The position numbers and the translations under genes were made by a program. Below the pieces are notes generated by a model. That model did not search any database and had not been told where the DNA came from. It saw only the letters and a program-made list of their open reading frames with translations. A stretch of DNA of 64,000 nt, taken from Vanilla planifolia (taxonomy: Eukaryota; Streptophyta; Magnoliopsida; Asparagales; Orchidaceae). Where the stretch lies: NCBI GenBank assembly GCA_023846275.1, contig CM043872.1, positions 25,715,670 to 25,779,669 on the forward strand, written 5' to 3'. Positions within the stretch are counted from its first letter, which is position 1. Each line of letters starts with the position of its first letter. Below, piece by piece: positions 60,050-64,000 of this stretch.

Positions 60050-63000
60050 ACAAGATTATCGTATAACTCCAGTGGGAGAGGCATGCCCTGAACCCACTTG
60101 AAATTATATGCAATAGCCAATTTTGTTATTCAATTAGCCATAGAGTGAGCCTCCCTAAAGTTGTGAGAAATCCGAATATCTTTGAGTAGTAAATATCATG
60201 CCAAGTATATTGGAAAGGATCTGTTTCATCAGCCTGAAGGGTAGTCATGCATCTCAACATAGAAATGACCAAAAACAAATTTGACTCAAGTTAGATCCCC
60301 AGCGAATGAGGGAATTGATAGACCACATAGGAAATAACAATGCGAGTCGCATGCTCATCCATAGCTAAGGCAGTTGCAAAGAACCAAGTCCAACACTCCA
60401 TCTATAATGGTCTACTATGGTGATCCCTAACAACATAGCCAATACTAGTAATATTATAATCCAAAATAGTTGCATCATAGTTAATCTTAATCTAGTTTGA
60501 GAGTAGAGGGAGCTAGTGGGAAGAAGGTGATATGGGGGCGAGAGGCCCCAACTAATCTTAGGAGTCTTGGCATGGAGAGGTAAATTACCCTACAAGTTGT
60601 TTGATTGACTTACATAAAGCTCTCGAGGAATGAAAGGTTTTTAATATACCTTGCAATTATAGTTCTTCCAAATAAGGTAAAGCTTATAAGTTGTGAGAGA
60701 GACCCAATGTAAATCAGAGTTATCACGATAAGAGTGTAATTTCAAAGCCACAATATCTACAACAAAAGATTTTTTTGTAATTTCAAAGCCACAATATCTA
60801 CAACAAAAGATAAATTGATAAATCCATTCTCTAATTGAATTAAATGATCCTAGTGTTGTTGTATAGTTGCGCAGCTCCATAAGGCATGGTCATGATCTTC
60901 AGCATTATCATGACACCATGGATGATCTAGGGTAGAACCAACCCTACGAGCGGCAAGCCAGATATGTGTAGGAATCGACACCAAGCATACCTTGCACATG
61001 AAAGCCTGGATCCTCAACTAGACACGAATCATTTGTGCCCTCACTGAAATGCCATCCTCTTCGAGCTTAATGCATTTTCAATACGACCCAACTTTGTTTC
61101 TATGAGTGATCCTTGAAGAATGCCAAACTAGAATATCACCAGTCATGAGCCCAGGGACAATGAATAATATGGTGCAATGTTTGAGAGCTAAATTATAGTG
61201 ATGGATGATCAATATCCCACTCCCAGTTTGTGTGCAAAAATTCAACAAGATGCTTCGATAGAGGGGAATTCATATTCATGGGAATGGGCCAGAAATGAAT
61301 GTCCTTAGGACTTAACCAATTATCCTGGAGAGTCATAGCTTACCATTATCAATCCGTTAAGCAATATTATTCTGTGTGAATTCCATGGCTAGACAAATAG
61401 GTCTTCAAGTTATAGAGTCATCTCGATGATAGTCAAATGGGTTACTATGATTGCCTTGCTTATCCTGTAGTGATTGGATCCATAATGTCAACCAACAAGC
61501 CAGAAAAGCACGATTATTACAAGCCACGAAGGAGATTTGCCAAGGAGCCAAATGGTGAATACCCAAACCTCATGTTTTTTTTGGTCTAGTAACATTCTCC
61601 TAATTAGCGTAATGTAATGCACGAAGTGATTGAAAATCTCCCCATATGAAAGATATGATGATTTGCTTATCTTTGAGAGGGTTTACATAGCTACAAGGAT
61701 ATGTGATAAGGAAAAAGCTGACAATGTTGTCAAGATAACACAGCCAACAAGCTACAGATTTTGAGTCCCCCATGAACCATGGAAAGAAACTTAGAAGTTA
61801 TATTGAACAAATAAGGAGATAGAGGACACCTCTACTTAAGGCCATAAAACATAGAGATTTTGGTTAGCCTCTTTCCATTTAGGAAAATGCCATATCGAGG
61901 TCCAGTGATGCATGTTCTCACCTCAGACACCAAATGTCATTGGAGCTCAACAAGTGCAATATAAAGAGTAAGAAGTCCCAGCGTATATGATCATAAGCTT
62001 GTGCAACATCTAGCTTGAGAAACATTTGCCTTGCGTGAGAGGCAGAAGTGTTGAGTCTATGGTTTAGTTATTGTGCTATCAAGATGTCAAAGAGAGACCT
62101 CCCAAGAATAAAAGTAGCATATTCTGGCACAATGATGTGTGTGAGCACAGATTGTAAACAAAAAACAATGATTTTTGCCACAACCTTATAGATGATATTG
62201 CATAAACTGGTAGGCCTAAAATGACTAAGCTCCTTTGCTTAACTTTAGGGAGCAATATAATAGGGATATCCTTCTAGCAAGCAGTCATCTGTGTATGTGT
62301 GAAAATATAATGTATTGCCTCACAAATGTCTACTTGGTAATGTTCCAATACCTTCGAATGAAAACTCCGATGATACCATCATTGCCTGGGGCCTGGTTTG
62401 GTTGGAGAGATAAGATAGCTTGTATAATTTCATCATCTAATATGGGGGCTACAAGCATGGTTTCTTGCTCATAAGAGACAATAACCTTGGGTGGGGGAAG
62501 TACCTTGGGGAGGATAAAAGGGTTAGTCGAGTTCCATTTCTATGTGAAGAATCCCAACATTGCCGCCTAGGCATCCTCAGTAACAGTCACGATGTTACCA
62601 TTGTGAACTTGAAGGGAATTGATACGGTTGTCCTACCAATGCCTTATAGTAGCCACATGGAAAATAGGAGTTTTTGTCCCCTTAATTGAGCCCATTGTTG
62701 TTATGATATTTTGTAGTAATCTTAAGAAGGTGTTTGAGCTTACTTTCCTCCAAACCCAAGGAGTCTTTCTATTGAAGCTCAGTAATTTCTTGCTCATGAG
62801 CAAGAGGAGCCTTGGTAATGTTGCCAAATGTGCCTCTACTCCATCTAGCTAGGGCCTATAAAGAACAATCAAACTTGGTGCTAACTGTCACTAGTGGTGA
62901 ACTTCTAGCAATTCTACTTCAATTCATGACAACAATGCTCCTAGATTTTGAATTCTCAAGCTAAAGTTCTTCAAGTTGTAGATGCCTTCTAAAAAGTTTA

Positions 63001-64000
63001 TAGTTCATGTTTTGGAATTGAATCAAAGCAAGATGGTGATCCGAACTCAATATAGTGAGTTGAGATATTGTGGTGCCTTCAAACAAACCCATAGTATTGA
63101 GTAAAAACCTATCCAAAGACTTAAAAATTTGAACACTTTCTCCAATGTTGGACTAAGTGAATGAATTGCCATGAAAGTCCAAATCATAGAGATCTAAACC
63201 AGAAATCACTTGTTGGAATTCTTCTTCAGCCATTAAAAACCTGAATATTTTCCCTCTTCCTATGCCATGATAACATTAAAGTCACCAGCAACCACTATGG
63301 GAGTATTCTTGTTTGCAATACACTGGATAGCCTGCCAAGCATCCCATCTAGCAATGGTCCTTAGCAACATAGACAACAAAATCGTCACGACGGCTAACTC
63401 TCTCTTGATCTCAAGAGTGATCACTTGCTTTATTTGCATGATTGTAGATATCTAAAAATAGTTCTTCCATAGAATAATAATCCCACCAGATTGTCTGATC
63501 ATTGACTCAAGTGATAAAGTCCCACTTATGACCGAAAAGTCGATCAGCATCCCTTCGAGAAAAAGACTCCACTTGGGTCCCAAGCAGTGCAACCAAAAAC
63601 TTGATGTCTAACAATCTTTTTAAGGTAATTGCAAGAAGAGGATTTCACTCCTCTAATGCTCCATATAAATGCAGTAATCATTTGGAAGACATAACGGTCA
63701 TGGCTGTTCCACCATGGCAAAATGGAGATTTGCTATTTCTGTGTCTCAAAGGATAGACTAGTACTGGTTCAGGGTTTGAAATTTTGGCGACATCATCAGC
63801 CTCCAACATATTCATTTAATCAACAACAAGCCCATTGCTTTGCTTGTTGGGGTCAGCACTTGGCCCTCAAGGAGTGGCAATCACAGCAGCCTTAGATGCG
63901 GGGGAGAGGCCCCAAAATTTCTTTCTGGAAGATGGCATGGTGCTGGACAGAATTCCCTTCCTGCTGGTGTTCAATGGAGCCAACAACAGCCGTAAGAGCA
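60050..64000 (-). mobile_element. LINE (plant L1/RIL type), antisense to PIEZO, decayed, running past the right edge
   Basis: On the minus strand the parts lie in LINE order from right to left. The end of a leader or ORF1 is near 63,990-63,700. The endonuclease has VVAGDFNVIM near 63,273-63,300 and LSSDHHLALIQF near 63,015-63,050. The reverse transcriptase has QAPGNDGII near 62,370-62,400, FLKLDVAQAYDHIRWD near 61,980-62,030 and CPLSPYLFNI near 61,800-61,835. A post-RT region lies near 61,480-61,590 (HHLAPW-like and NRAFLACW). A zf-RVT-like segment is near 60,870-61,080. RNase H is near 60,090-60,480 (GYVVRDHHSRPL, FFATALAMDEHATRI, LESN.FLVISMLR). In-frame stops occur in most parts and the YADD box was not located, so it is not active. 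The 3' A-tail was not identified. Confidence 0.8.
60736..60811. repeat. Exact 41-bp tandem duplication inside the antisense LINE
   Basis: A 35-bp phrase starting GTAATTTCAAAGCC occurs twice without a mismatch, 41 bp apart. Since the surrounding LINE is heavily mutated, the duplication is much younger than the insertion. Confidence 0.9.

Noticed and set aside
54001-64000. Search for PIEZO exon 7
   Set aside because: No segment encoding an equivalent of LSYVRSDLEDMD or the following conserved region was found by reading. The exon probably lies beyond the window.

Overview
This window looks like nuclear DNA of a seed plant with a large, repeat-rich genome. It is strongly A+T-rich. It has spliceosomal introns of 8 to 10 kb full of decayed retrotransposons, and only two genes that I can name. 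Introns of this size suggest a gymnosperm or another large-genome, long-intron lineage; the sequence alone does not let me name a species. There are no bacterial features, operons or CRISPR arrays.

Layout. 1-14.3 kb is A+T-rich intergenic DNA. It holds an unidentified minus-strand gene candidate with a clear signal-peptide exon (6271-6367), a degenerate minisatellite (7.5-7.85 kb) and a Ty3/Gypsy fossil (about 10.4-12.9 kb). 14,341-15,969 (minus) is an intact two-exon gene for a plant histidine-phosphatase ('phosphoglycerate mutase-like AT74') protein of 293 aa. 18.9-19.5 kb (minus) holds a weaker two-exon candidate for a 93-aa protein.

From 22.2 kb to beyond the right edge the window is one gene on the plus strand: the 5' part of a plant PIEZO mechanosensitive channel. 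Six coding exons (22205-22253, 30418-30498, 40033-40189, 50212-50357, 53547-53703, 53814-54000) join in one consistent frame to give the first 259 residues. They align residue for residue with my recollection of the N-terminus of Arabidopsis PIEZO. The introns are about 8.2, 9.5, 10.0, 3.2 and 0.11 kb, and the sixth runs past the end of the window (at least 10 kb). Roughly 31 kb of DNA therefore encodes only about a tenth of a protein of some 2,500 residues.

The introns hold most of the remaining content. Intron 1 has a minus-strand Copia fossil, a LINE with an A-tail, and the ORF1 of a second LINE. Intron 2 has a local tandem duplication next to exon 2, a Gypsy fossil, an old tandem duplication of about 1.1 kb and several repeat pairs. 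Intron 3 has a tRNA-like SINE head, a palindromic TA/TG microsatellite and a long Copia fossil. Intron 6 has tandem duplications, a Copia fossil and an antisense LINE with endonuclease, reverse transcriptase and RNase H parts. I found no convincing new multi-gene system. The most useful results are the PIEZO gene model, the AT74-like gene, and the two unnamed minus-strand candidates.
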